This document shows positions 1 to 9,826 of a DNA stretch of 24,481 nt, one piece after another. Position 1 is the stretch's first letter. Every line of letters begins with the position of its first letter. The position numbers and the translations under genes are program-made. The notes under the pieces were generated by a model. That model was given only the letters and a program-made list of their open reading frames with translations, was not told where the DNA came from and searched no databases. The stretch comes from Tubiluchus corallicola (lineage: Eukaryota; Priapulida; Priapulimorpha; Priapulimorphida; Tubiluchidae): the NCBI GenBank assembly GCA_030141605.1, contig JAQGDQ010001814.1:1-24481 (forward strand). The letters run 5' to 3'.

Positions 1-103
1 AAAACATGGGAGGTTGTAGATGCAAAAGAGGCTACACGTGACTTTTCAACATCAACAACAGTGCCCTCTGTAATTTCCTCTATCGTCGATGCACAATGAT
101 GAA

Positions 104-600
104 AAAACCACAATTATTGTATACTATACGATGTACTTAGTCCTAAAAAACACAATTATCGTATACTATACGATGTACCTAGGCCTAGAAAACAACACAA
201 TTATTGTATACTATACGATGTACCTAGGCCTAAAAAACAACACAATTATTGTATACTATACGATGTACCTAGGCCTAAAAAACAACACAATTATTGTATA
301 CTATACGATGTACCTAGGCCTAAAAAACAACGCAATTATTGTAAACTATACGATGTACCTAGGCCTAAAAAACAACACAATTATTGTGTACTATACGATG
401 TACCTAGGCCTAAAAAACAACACAATTATTGTATACTATACGATGTACCTAGGCCTAAAAAACAACGCAATTATTGTATACTATACGATGTACCTAGGCC
501 TAAAAAACAACACAATTATTGTGTACTATACGATGTACCTAGGCCTAAAAAACAACACAATTATCGTATACTATACGATGTACCTAGGCCTAAAAAGCAA
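104..600. repeat. 45-bp minisatellite, 11 units
   Basis: Eleven head-to-tail units, the first 42 bp and the rest 45 bp. Each contains GTATAC, ACCTAGGCCT and a run of A residues. Because 45 is divisible by three, a reading frame stays open across the array (repeating peptide TIIVYYTMYLGLKNN). In copy 2 of the duplication only five units exist and their lengths vary, so the frame is lost. That argues the array is noncoding. It lies downstream of the minus-strand BTB gene. Confidence 0.93.
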
Positions 601-869
601 CTCGATTAATTTTGGTATTTCCTCTTTGTTGGCTATAAGTTGACAAAAAATCTTGGATGAAAAAATGTTGAAGAACAAGGAGATTTACGAATGCCAAATC
701 ATACGATACAGCTTATACGTGACATTGTTATGCTGATCACAATCAATCTTGACAAACCGACTTACTTCTTCACTGGCGGCAACGTACGGGGTGTAAATAT
801 TTATTGGTCTATAAACAATCAATCGTAATCGTGAAAGCATCAGCTTCAAGAAATGGTTTTCATTTCAAT
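601..869 (-). other. 3' flank / putative 3' UTR of BTB gene 1
   Basis: This stretch is strongly conserved with the corresponding stretch of copy 2 (about 9560-9826). On the minus strand an AATAAA hexamer lies at 800-805, about 65 bases after the stop codon. The same hexamer is conserved at 9757-9762 in copy 2, which supports its use as a poly(A) signal. Confidence 0.5.
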
Positions 870-2153
870 TCATTTTCTAAACAGCACCTCAACTTTTATG
901 CGAATTTTTCCATCTTGAATAAATCCGGAAGCAGGGTCCATGACGGTTCTAAACTGTGCAATATTTCTTGCTTCCCAGAGCCGTTCCTTTGTATCTTCAT
1001 TTAGGATAGTTTTGAGTGACCTTTGTGGATTATTGTTAATCACTTCAATGTAACTGTTCTTACGTATGCTACGTAAAGTAAAAGAGAGACCAACTACTAA
1101 ACCCAAGCAACAGCCTCTACCACGGTTATCTCCAGCATTGGAGCAGTTTGTGTCAGCACAACTGAAAAGATAAATGACAAGCTTATCAGCATCACCAATG
1201 GTTGCAATCTTTTCTGATAGAGGACCTGCCCATGGTCTTATTCCTAAACTATCAATTTTCTTAACAGGTACAGCACACATGACTGACACAACTTCTGCGT
1301 AGTTTCTCTGCGTTTTTGGAAATATTGATTCTGATGTCTCTTCTTGATGATAATTGATTTTAACATTTTCTTGCTCCTCGGCATTTAATATTCCAGTTGC
1401 TACCGGTCCTTTGATGAATAACTCTGGGTCCATTGTGGGAAATCTGATTTGAAACAATATGTCACATAAGACTGTTCTTTTGTTGAACACATTTTGCTCC
1501 ATGTTCTTTCGCTTGCATTCAGCATCAGCCCATCTTAAAACTGCATCAAATAGTTTCACCTCTTCAGTAATAGTCAGTTCATCAAGTTTGACAATCCTCA
1601 ATAAGTTGTCGTAGCTCAAGGAAGTAAAACTGTCGGACTTTATAACTGCTTCTGTTTTGACACTAATGACCTCCAAACAGTTCATCTCTACATCTCGCTT
1701 TTCATAGAAACAAGCAGCTGTGAGAATGGTACAAACGTTGTCAGTTGTGATTTCAGACTTAAGGAAATCAGCAGCCATTTTTTCAAGTTCACGAATGTTG
1801 TATTTTTTAGCTAAGTAAAGTACCGAGAGAACATTATCACCAGTTAATTCAGCCTTGTCAGTATAAATGAATCTCAAAAGCAGCAGGAATACTTCAGGTT
1901 CAACATCGGTTATTGGTATAACATCACCAGGTTTATGACACAGTGGCCCAAACAGCATCCTCTTAAAAACGTCACTCCGAAGTGCAAGTAAGTACCGACT
2001 AGCATTGATGATGATTTCACCAACTGAAAAAGTTGCATCACATAATTCCTGGAAATCTTCGTTACCAAAAACATAATCGTGTCTCTCGTTCCAGTTACCC
2101 ATCGCATCAACCCTTTCAGCTGGAGTTTGCGGCTCGTCTAATGAAGTTGCCAT
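870..2153 (-). CDS. BTB-BACK protein with divergent C-terminal domain, paralogue 1
   Basis: Intact intronless frame of 427 codons. Residues about 25-125 form a BTB/POZ fold: the segment with ALRSDVFKRMLFG is followed by a DVEPEVFLLLLRFIYTD helix pair typical of BTBD1/2/3/6 proteins. Residues about 130-250 match BACK, with LFDAVLRWADAECKR and a following IRFPTM motif as in BTBD6. BTBD6-type proteins usually end in a PHR domain. Here the tail (about 290-427) is different and ends in an FRTVMDPASGFI..DGKIRIKV stretch that resembles the last strands of a MATH/TRAF domain; this assignment is inference. BTB-BACK proteins typically act as substrate adaptors for Cullin-3 ubiquitin ligases. The start is chosen at MATSLDEPQ because paralogue 2 starts at the equivalent MASSLDEPQ. 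An in-frame ATG 25 codons upstream (2228) is specific to this copy. An unspliced duplicate pair could descend from a retrocopy. Confidence 0.88.
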   Translation of the reverse strand: MATSLDEPQTPAERVDAMGNWNERHDYVFGNEDFQELCDATFSVGEIIINASRYLLALRSDVFKRMLFGPLCHKPGDVIPITDVEPEVFLLLLRFIYTDKAELTGDNVLSVLYLAKKYNIRELEKMAADFLKSEITTDNVCTILTAACFYEKRDVEMNCLEVISVKTEAVIKSDSFTSLSYDNLLRIVKLDELTITEEVKLFDAVLRWADAECKRKNMEQNVFNKRTVLCDILFQIRFPTMDPELFIKGPVATGILNAEEQENVKINYHQEETSESIFPKTQRNYAEVVSVMCAVPVKKIDSLGIRPWAGPLSEKIATIGDADKLVIYLFSCADTNCSNAGDNRGRGCCLGLVVGLSFTLRSIRKNSYIEVINNNPQRSLKTILNEDTKERLWEARNIAQFRTVMDPASGFIQDGKIRIKVEVLFRK

Positions 2154-2885
2154 TTTTTTGCTAATGGAATTTTCTGACCTCTCTGCTGATCGAGAACTTG
2201 TATAAATGGCTGGTGTAACTACAGACACGAGATGAAATAATTTAACCTTTGTCCTTTTTATCAGTTTTTTGCTCTACAATCATTAAAGGTAAACATACAG
2301 TCGTAATTTTATACATCCACGCTGCCTCGCCTTGTACAAACAACTAACTGTGACCTTTGTACCCTTAGTTTATAAACTTATGACACCGAGTAAGAAAAAT
2401 AACTCTTCACTTTGTCTAATATCATGTGTAACTTAAGCATCTTGTCCCAACTTTATTTGAAATTAGAATAAGTTCAAGTACCTTTCAATGCTAATCAGAA
2501 CTCTTTTAAAATTTAATGCAAGAAATGAAAAACAACAAATTAAAGAGATATATTATCATTAAAATCATTTTATTTTGTTCGTGAAACGGGGCTAAACCGG
2601 CTGAGGATCCTACACCACAAAACAATGTAAACTATGAAAGTTGAAAGGAAAATGCTATTTTTTCAAGAATGGCTTAGTGAAAGAATTATTAGCACAGAGT
2701 TGAAATTGCATTCGCACCACAAGTTCTTCGCGGTTAAACCTCTTGCACAAAAAGCGGTGCTGTACCACTTAGTTCAAATGTGTTCAGGTGTGACGTGGTG
2801 CACACGTTAGCTCAGGTGTGAGTTCAGCTGTAAACTTGAATCTTGAATTATAAACTTAAAGTTAGTCAAGTTTTCATATGTCATT
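2154..2885. other. 5' flank of BTB gene 1
   Basis: Noncoding by appearance. The first ~125 bp are unique to this copy. From about 2279 the sequence matches 11862-12465 closely. Within the matching part, 2633-2842 contains a short frame starting MKVER that is interrupted here by a TAG but open in copy 2. I do not recognise it. No convincing core promoter for the minus-strand gene could be picked out by eye. Confidence 0.4.
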
Positions 2886-2969
2886 TTCACACTGAATGAT
2901 ATACAGCAGCACTGTACTTCAATTTTTTCTTTCCTTGAAAATTATGCCCACTCGTTATGCCATCCTAGT

Positions 2970-3199
<230 letters not shown>

Positions 3200-3660
3200 G
3201 GAAACCTTGTAGGCCAGGGCAATTTTCAGGGAAAATTCCTCCTGCCCCTCTTGTTGAACTTCCTCCCGTACGCCTACGGACGCACATCTGTTGAATACCC
3301 GGCTCAAGTGGAATTAAATGTGGAATTCTTTCCTAGATACAACTATATTCATAATAATATTAATAAGGTTCCTAGAGAAAATGGTGGTAATTCAATTCAA
3401 TTCAATTCAATACTTTTTTATTTGTCTGATTTGCATCACAAAGCTTTACAACTATATACGTAAAACAGTTACGGTTTGCAAATTGTACATTAGCCTCGAG
3501 GAGAGTAGGAACGTGAGCTTTCGAGACTCGCCGCTAGATGGCGCCAGCACATGCATGGTGCAGACTGAAAAATACATACAAAATAGCTCAAAGTTAAAAA
3601 CAATATTCGGTTATAAAAACAATTGATGACAATAATACAGACAAATGAGATTAGAGGTAT
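3200..3660 (-). mobile_element. Probable retroelement 3'-end fragments (two tails)
   Basis: Read on the minus strand, about 3345-3200 runs directly into the (TAA)n tract, as SINE or LINE bodies do into their tails. It contains a perfect 5-bp-stem hairpin, CCGTA-CGCC-TACGG, at about 3265-3279. A second tail, four TTGAA-type pentamers on the minus strand, lies at about 3390-3411 next to an A-rich stretch and is a common 3' end of animal non-LTR elements. No reverse transcriptase or tRNA-like head was found, so the class is uncertain. Confidence 0.35.
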
Positions 3661-3849
3661 TTAAAAACGCCAATTAGCAGGTATCAAATCAAATATTTGC
3701 TTTTTAAAACTTTGTAATTGAATGAGCCTATCGTTATTAATTCATAAAAACATTTTTTACATCTGATATAAAATTGTAAGTTGAAATAAGGCAGTGTAGT
3801 TTAGTAAATAAATAGAAATTAAAACTACAAAATTCGTAAAAAAAGTAAA
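3661..3849. other. AT-rich unique sequence
   Basis: No gene, repeat or RNA feature could be supported. It separates the retroelement-like tails from the 42-bp minisatellite. Confidence 0.5.
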
Positions 3850-3891
3850 TTGCAGTTTTTAAAACGTCAAGCGGCATTTTCACTTTCGCGA

Positions 3892-5991
3892 CCACAAGTA
3901 CTTACTGCGCGATTTGCAAACACAGTTAACACACCACAGGTACTTACTGCGCGATTTGCAAACACAGTTAACACACCACAAGTACTTACTGCACGATTTG
4001 CAAACACAGTTAACACACCACAGGTACTTACTGAGCGATGTGCGAACACAGTTAACACACCACAGGTACTTACTACTCGATTTGCAATCGCCGTTAACAC
4101 ACCACAAGTACTTACTGCGCGATTTGCAAACGCAGTTAACACACCACAGGTACTTACTGCGCGATGTGCAAACGCCGTTAACACACCACAGGTACTTACT
4201 GCACGATTTGCAAACGCAGTTAACATACCACAAGTACTTACTGAGCGATTTGCGAACACAGTAAACACACCACAGGTACTTACTGCGCGATGTGCAAACG
4301 CCGTTAACACACCACAGGTACTTACTGCACGATTTGCAAACGCAGTTAACACACCACAGGTACTTACTGCGCAATGTGCAAACGCCGTTAACACACCACA
4401 GGTACTTACTGCACGATTTATAAACGCCGTTAACACGCCACAGGTACTTACTGCGCGATTTATAAACGCCGTTAACACACCACAGGTGCTTACTGCGCGA
4501 TTTGCAAACGCAGTTAACACACCACAGGTACTTACTGCGCGATTTGCAAACGCCGTTAACACACCACAGGTAGTTACTGCACGATTTGCAAACGCAGTTA
4601 ACACACCACAGGTAGTTACTGCACGATTTGCAAACGCCGTTAACACACCACAGGTACTTACTACACGATTTGCGAACGCAGTTAACACACCACAGGTGCT
4701 TACTGCGCGATTTATAAACACAGTTAACACACCACAGGTACTTACTGAGCGATTTGCAAACGCCGTTAACACACCACAGGTACTTACTGCACGATTTGCA
4801 AACGCAGTTAACACACCACAGGTACTTACTGCGCGATTTATAAACGCCGTTAACACACCACAGGTACTTACTGAGCGATTTGCGAACGCAGTTAACACAC
4901 CACAGGTGCTTACTGCGCGATTTGCAAACACAGTTAACACACCACAGGTGCTTACTGCACGATTTGCAAACGCCGTTAACACACCACAGGTACTTACTGC
5001 GCGATTTGCTAACGCAGTTAACACACCACAGGTACTTACTGAGCGATTTGCAAACGCCGTTAACACACCAATGGTACTTACTGCGCGATTTGCAAACGCA
5101 GTTAACACACCACAGGTACTTACTGAGCGATTTGCAAACGCAGTTAACACACCACATGTACTTACTGCGCGATTTGCAAACGCAGTTAACACACCACAGG
5201 TACTTACTGAGCGATTTGCAAACGCAGTTAACACACCACATGTACTTACTGCACGATTTGCAAACGCCGTTAACACACCACAGGTACTTACTGCACGATT
5301 TGCAAACGCAGTTAACACACCACAGGTATTTACTGAGCGATTTGCGAACGCAGTTAACACACCACAGGTACTTACTGCACGATTTGCAAACGCCGTTAAC
5401 ACACCACAGGTACTTACTGCACGATTTGCAAACGCCGTTAACACACCACAGGTACTTACTGAGCGATTTGCAAACGCCGTTAACACACCACAGGTACTTA
5501 CTGCGCGATTTGCAAACGCAGTTAACACACCACAGGTACTTACTGAGCGATTTGCAAACGCCGTTAACACACCACAGGTACTTACTGCGCGATTTGCAAA
5601 CGCAGTTAACACACCACAGGTACTTACTGCACGATTTGCAAACGCCGTTAACACACCACAAGTACTTACTGCGCGATTTGCAAACACAGTTAACACACCA
5701 CAGGTACTTACTGCGCGATTTGCAAACGCCGTTAACACACCACAGGTACTTACTGCGCGTTTTGCAAACGCCGTTAACACACCACAGGTACTTACTGCAC
5801 GATTTGCAAACGCAGTTAACACACCACAGGTACTTACTGCACGATTTGCAAACGCCGTTAACACACCACAGGTATTTACTGAGCGATTTGCGAACACAGT
5901 TAACACACCACAGGTACTTCCTGCACGATTTGCAAACGCCGTTAACACACCACAGGTACTTACTGCGCGATTTGCAAACGCCGTTAACACA
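3892..5991. repeat. 42-bp minisatellite, exactly 50 units
   Basis: Fifty uninterrupted 42-bp units, with consensus containing CCACAGGTACTTACTGC, GATTTGCAAACGC and GTTAACACA. No insertion or deletion changes the register in 2,100 bp. The length is a multiple of three and the unit lacks stops in three of the six frames, so frames of 718 codons (plus, 3850-6006), 707 codons (minus) and 593 codons (minus) all stay open. Unit variants are largely CpG-decay changes (GCGCGA/GCACGA, ACGCAG/ACACAG), plus GAGCGA, GCC/GCA and TTTATAAAC variants. These recur in non-adjacent units, as expected from unequal exchange. There is no start context, signal peptide, splice site or recognised domain to prefer any frame, so I treat it as noncoding. 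Confidence 0.95.
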
Positions 5992-6006
5992 TCACAAGCA
6001 TTTTGA

Positions 6007-6260
6007 GACTAGCCGTGCATAAGTAGCTTAGCCGGTATTCTATTGATTATCTGTTTTTCAGACGTCGGCAGGCTGCAGAATGCATTTCAATAATCATCAC
6101 TCGCATCGGTGTGGAAAATTGGTTAAAATAGCATGTTCATTTTGAAAACGTTTACTATAACGTAGTTCACATAGACGGATTGTAATGCACTGATAAAACT
6201 CTCTGTTTAGTTGTCTGTCAACTTAAACTGTCAGTCATACTAAAGTCTATCATGACAAGA
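6007..6260. other. Unique sequence, nothing identified
   Basis: Right flank of the minisatellite. No reading frame, repeat or RNA feature could be supported. Confidence 0.5.
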
Positions 6261-6261
6261 A

Positions 6262-6278
6262 TTTATTATTATTATTAA

Positions 6279-6311
<33 letters not shown>

Positions 6312-6334
6312 TTTTATTATTATTATTATTATTG
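6262..6334. repeat. (ATT)n microsatellite
   Basis: About 70 bp of ATT trinucleotides with one TTAATA and one CTTTTA interruption. Confidence 0.95.
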
Positions 6335-6540
6335 GCATCTACAATTATACATTGTACTACAGTGACATACACACAACAAAACAACAACAAAATACAAAAG
6401 TACAAAACAGAGCTACTACATTATACCTGTTGAGCCAAAAAAACACGTAACAAATTTATATAATCTTAGTATAGATACAGTTAGCATGTCGTGAAAATAT
6501 AAATAATCTTATCATCATTTATATGTAAGCACTATTTACT

Positions 6541-6705
6541 TCTGTTCAAAAAAAGTTCATGAAATGTTCATGTTTATTAAACGTTCATGTTCATGTTCAT
6601 ATAATGTTCGACCTCATGTTCGTGAAATGTTCATGTTTATGTTCATTTTCATATTCATGTTCATGTTAACGAAATGTTCACGTTAATGAAATGTTCAAAT
6701 GTAGA
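6541..6705. repeat. Degenerate (GTTCAT)n hexanucleotide repeat
   Basis: GTTCATG-type words recur about twenty times with variants GTTCACG, GTTCGTG and GTTTATG, separated by AAAT. This is an old, mutated hexanucleotide tract. Confidence 0.85.
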
Positions 6706-6767
6706 ATTATTCTTGCTGTGGCCTGATTTTGTCATTTTACGAATTACCAGTCTCTTTTTCGTACAGC

Positions 6768-6810
6768 ATGACGTCACACGACTAAACATATGACGTCAGC
6801 ATGACGTCTC
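6768..6810. promoter_or_regulatory. Cluster of three CRE-like TGACGTC sites
   Basis: Three TGACGTC words occur within about 40 bp (ATGACGTCAC, ATGACGTCAG, ATGACGTCTC). This is the core of the CREB/ATF site TGACGTCA. The cluster lies about 140 bp upstream of the candidate exon at 6946. Regulatory use is inference. Confidence 0.35.
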
Positions 6811-6945
6811 TCACGACTGAAGCCATTTTTCCACCACCTCCAAATGGCTGTGACTTTAACTGTTTCAATGCTTTTGCTTTACGTGTTTGACTAAAACTAG
6901 AAAGATTACAATTATCTTCCTAATTTCACTGAGATAATTAAGCAG

Positions 6946-7070
6946 TCATTCAGATGTGGAGTCTGATGAAGATGGCTCATTTACTGTCTGCTTTACAAGC
7001 GTAAAATCAGTAAAAGACGGCCCCTCTGGGTTCCCTACCCCACCCCCCGAGAGTCGTAAAGCCGTTAATG
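6946..7070 (+). CDS. Candidate internal coding exon, gene unknown (possibly SAPCD-type)
   Basis: Between an acceptor-like AAGCAG and a donor-like G|GTGCGT there is a 125-bp open stretch encoding SHSDVESDEDGSF..., then a K/S-rich part, then GFPTPPPESRK. The composition (acidic Ser/Asp block, then a Pro-rich motif) looks like a disordered segment of a real protein and contrasts with the AT-rich surroundings. In-frame stops lie just outside both proposed splice sites. It begins in phase 1 by the chosen acceptor. It has the same orientation as the SAPCD-type exons 7 kb downstream and could be an upstream exon of that gene, whose vertebrate relatives have a disordered Pro-rich middle. I do not recognise it by sequence. 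Confidence 0.4.
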
Positions 7071-7197
7071 GTGCGTAGTAATTTGCTTATCTCTCCTTCT
7101 TTAACTCTTTCACATTTAGGGACACCCACACGTGAAGCCATGGAGAATTTACAACGCTAATTTTTGCTGTTTCATTTTGTACTTGTGTTCAGCTAGA
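7071..7197. other. Unique spacer
   Basis: Nothing supported. If the exon at 6946 is real, this is the start of its downstream intron. Confidence 0.3.
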
Positions 7198-7420
7198 AAT
7201 GAGCCTTTTCACAGTTCCAGCGACTGATGATGATCGTGAAAAGGTCAAAGGTTAAGTGTTCCAGACAACGCGTTTGTGTACATTTGACAACGCCTCGCAG
7301 CCATTGCTGTTGTAATAGTAACAGTCTTAACAGCAATCTAGAACCTTGCTTAGTTCATTTTTCTGAACTGATGTGGCAGAAGGCTTTGTTTTACAAACAT
7401 GTTACGTGACGGTTGTAGCT
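7198..7420 (+). mobile_element. Dispersed repeat copy A (related to 16037-16435)
   Basis: Starts with ATGAGCCTTTTCACAG and aligns base by base, with substitutions, to the element beginning at 16037 (shared ACTGATGATGATCGT, GGTCAAAGGTTAAGTGT, ACTTGACAACGCC-like blocks). The first 47 bp can fold: CCTTTTCAC pairs with GTGAAAAGG at 7236-7244. The matching inverted right end seen in the 16-kb copy is not found here, so this copy is truncated. No coding capacity. The 60-codon frame inside is not conserved. Confidence 0.75.
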
Positions 7421-7429
7421 ACCATCTTT

Positions 7430-7520
7430 ATCGTCGTCATTCCCACCGTCATCGTTGTCATTATAATCATAATATATAATTAAAATAATGATAATAATAA
7501 TGGTGATGATGATAATGTTT
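7430..7520. repeat. Degenerate (GTCATC)/(GATAAT) simple repeat
   Basis: A run of CGTCAT/CCGTCATCG words grading into ATAATGATAATAATAATGGTGATGATGAT. It looks like an eroded trinucleotide tract. Confidence 0.7.
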
Positions 7521-7660
7521 TGATTCATTTCAATTAATTTTGTTCATGTATCTTGTAACAGTGTAATGGTGCTTGTTAATGTATCTTCTGTCTTGTTTAT
7601 TCTTTTTCAATTTTTTATATTTTGTAATTTTTCTTTTGGTTGTAATGATGATAAGTAAAC

Positions 7661-7870
<210 letters not shown>

Positions 7871-8159
7871 TAACACAATTAATGCTGCAAAAGCGTTTCA
7901 GATAAATAAATAATAGGTTAAACATTTTATTAAATTTTATGGAATTTCAAATTCACCGCTGTGCTCATGCATTACCTGACGAACGTGTGTAGTTCGTCAC
8001 AAACTAACACATCTGAACTGAGAGGAACAGCAATTGTTTTCGTGCAATGCGTTTCCGTAATGCAGGCGCTAGTGCCCGTCCAGTTAGCGAATGATGAAAT
8101 GCATGTAACAGGACAGAACTAGTGACGCGAACGCGAAATTGTGTTTGTGTGGTAATAAT
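7871..8159. other. Unique spacer, nothing identified
   Basis: No supported reading frame or repeat. GC content is slightly higher around 7960-8120. Confidence 0.4.
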
Positions 8160-8690
8160 TCTTTCACTCTAGTGCTAACTAAAGACCTTTTGTTTACCTT
8201 TTCTGGTTTGGTTCTACATGTTCACTTTCGCCATCTAGTGCTAGTTAGAGACACTACATTTCATTTTCTAATTGTGCAAGTTATGGGAGTAGAGTACAGT
8301 AGTCACAACAAAGTTCTTTTATAATACTTTTTTCCGTTTCCCTTTTCTACATGGTCACTTTCGCCATCTAGTGTTAGTTAGAGACACTACATTTCATTTT
8401 CTAATTGTGCAAGTTATGGGAGTAGAGTACAGTAGACACAACACAGTTCTTTTTTAATACTTTTTTCCGTTTCACTTTTCTACATGGTCACTTTCGCCAT
8501 CTAGTGCTAGTTAGAGACACTTTCATATTTAGTTGTTTTTACTGTACTCTACTCTCATAAATTGCACAGTTTTTTCCGTTTCGCGTATTTTGTTTACCTT
8601 TTCAGATTTGGTTCTGCATGGTCACTTTCGCCATCTAGTGCTAGTTAGAGACACTACATTTCATTTTCTAATAGTCTGAGTTATGTGACA
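8160..8690. repeat. 133-bp tandem array, four units plus a degenerate fragment
   Basis: The word CGCCATCTAGTG occurs at 8229, 8362, 8495 and 8629, that is at 133, 133 and 134 bp intervals, each time followed by T/CTAGTTAGAGACAC. A weaker half-spaced remnant (CACTCTAGTGCTAACTAAAGAC) lies at about 8165. Between units 3 and 4 the spacer block is inverted: units 1 and 2 carry GGGAGTAGAGTACAGTAG, whereas 8540-8558 carries its reverse complement. The array appears noncoding. Confidence 0.9.
8229..8640. promoter_or_regulatory. Four CTCF-like core motifs
   Basis: GCCATCTAGTG in each of the four tandem units fits 11 of the 12 positions of the conserved bilaterian CTCF core written on this strand (GCCMYCTRSTGG). 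Only the final G is replaced, by C or T. All four motifs have the same orientation at regular spacing. Binding is inference, since the word could simply be part of a transposon unit. Confidence 0.35.
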
Positions 8691-9242
8691 ATTTTTTAAC
8701 ATGTTTTCCGTGTATAGAAACTGAATTCTTGAGCTCTATTTATCGCTAATGAAGATTTAAGATTTTTCTTTTTTCAGTAGTGGTCCAGCTCTTGTTTGCA
8801 TTTTAATAAATAAATTATATATTATATAGTTGCCTGTAGTGAAGAAACTATTGCAACACGCTGATTTTGTTCAAATATAATAATAGTTTATTAACGTGAT
8901 TGATGGTAATTTGAAGCAAACATAGGCCTAATAATAAACGAATTGTACGTACTATAATGAGTAAATATCAGAATAATATCGAAGTATATACACCGGTGAG
9001 GAAAAACACAGGTATACAAAAATACAAATTTAACAAAAAATGTATCTGTAACACAATAATATCAGAAACAACTGAAATAATTATTCAAATGATGATGGTA
9101 ATCGTAAAGTCATTATACAGGTGGGCCAAAAAAATTATCGTCAAATTATTTAATAAAAGGCTCGTTAACTTTAACAAAAATAACCATAAGCTTGCAGATA
9201 ACGTTATTATTAATGGCATAAATGACGCAGCTAGTGATTATA
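8691..9242. other. AT-rich sequence, nothing identified
   Basis: AT-rich, with scattered AATAAA words. A 101-codon frame at 8957-9262 has low-complexity Asn/Lys/Ile composition and runs into the duplicated block, so it is not considered a gene. Confidence 0.4.
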
Positions 9243-9356
9243 AAAAACATGGGAGGTTGTAGATGCAAAAGAGGGTACAGGTGACTTTTCAACATCAACA
9301 ACAGTGCCCTCTGTAATCTCCTCTATCTTCAATGATGAAAGAAAAATACAATTATT

Positions 9357-9560
9357 GTATACTATACGATGTACCTAGGCCTAAAAAAACACAATTATTG
9401 TATACTATACGATGTACCTAGGCCTAAAAAACAACACAATTATTGTATACTATACGATGTACCTAGGCCTAAAAAACACAATTATTGTATACTATACGAT
9501 GACCTAGGCCTAAAAAACACAATTATTGTATACTATACGATGTACCTAGGCCTAAAAAAC
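9357..9560. repeat. 45-bp minisatellite, five units (copy 2)
   Basis: Same unit as at 104-600, but only five copies with lengths from about 41 to 45 bp, so no frame stays open. One unit has lost two bases inside GATGTACCTAGG. Confidence 0.93.
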
Positions 9561-9826
9561 AAGTCGATAAGTTTTGGTATTTCCTCTTTGTTGGCTATAA
9601 GTTGACCAAAATCTTGGATGAAAAAATGTTGAAGAACAAGGAGATTTACGAATGCCAAATCATACGATACAGCTTGTATGTGACATTGTTATGCTGATCA
9701 CAATCAATCATGACAAACCGACTTACTTCTTCAAAATGGGCGGCAACGTGCAAATATTTATTGGTCTATAGACAATCAATCGTAATCGTGAAAGCATCAG
9801 TTTCAAGAAATGATGTTCCTTTCAAT

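Larger units (their letters stand above)
1..2885. repeat. Segmental duplication, copy 1 (left end may lie outside the window)
   Basis: The sequence from the first base matches the sequence from about 9243 nearly base for base, through the minisatellite, the 3' flank and the whole BTB gene. It then matches again from about 2279 to 2885 against about 11862-12465. The collinear match breaks between about 2160 and 2278, where copy 2 carries some 700 bp of unrelated sequence. The match ends just after a shared TCATATGTCATT string, shortly before a (TTA)n tract here and directly before a (TAG)n tract in copy 2. The left boundary is not visible because homology starts at base 1. Confidence 0.9.

Noticed and set aside
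89-643. 184-codon frame across the 45-bp minisatellite
   Set aside because: The frame exists only because the unit is divisible by three. The homologous array in copy 2 has units of other lengths and loses the frame.
3892-5991. CRISPR-like array (short direct repeats in series)
   Set aside because: There are no unique spacers between conserved repeats. The units are contiguous, and the genome is eukaryotic.
3850-6006. 718-codon repeat protein gene
   Set aside because: Equally long frames run on the opposite strand. There is no start or splice evidence and no known domain. Kept as repeat and finding only.
7222-7250. CTGATGATGATCGTGAAAAGGTC as a hammerhead ribozyme
   Set aside because: Only seven bases lie between the CUGAUGA and GAAA boxes and they cannot form helix II. 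The homologous copy at 16.06 kb has GTTAAAA instead of GTGAAAA.
9369-9605. 78-codon frame in the copy-2 minisatellite
   Set aside because: Mixed-frame translation of the irregular array. Not conserved with copy 1.
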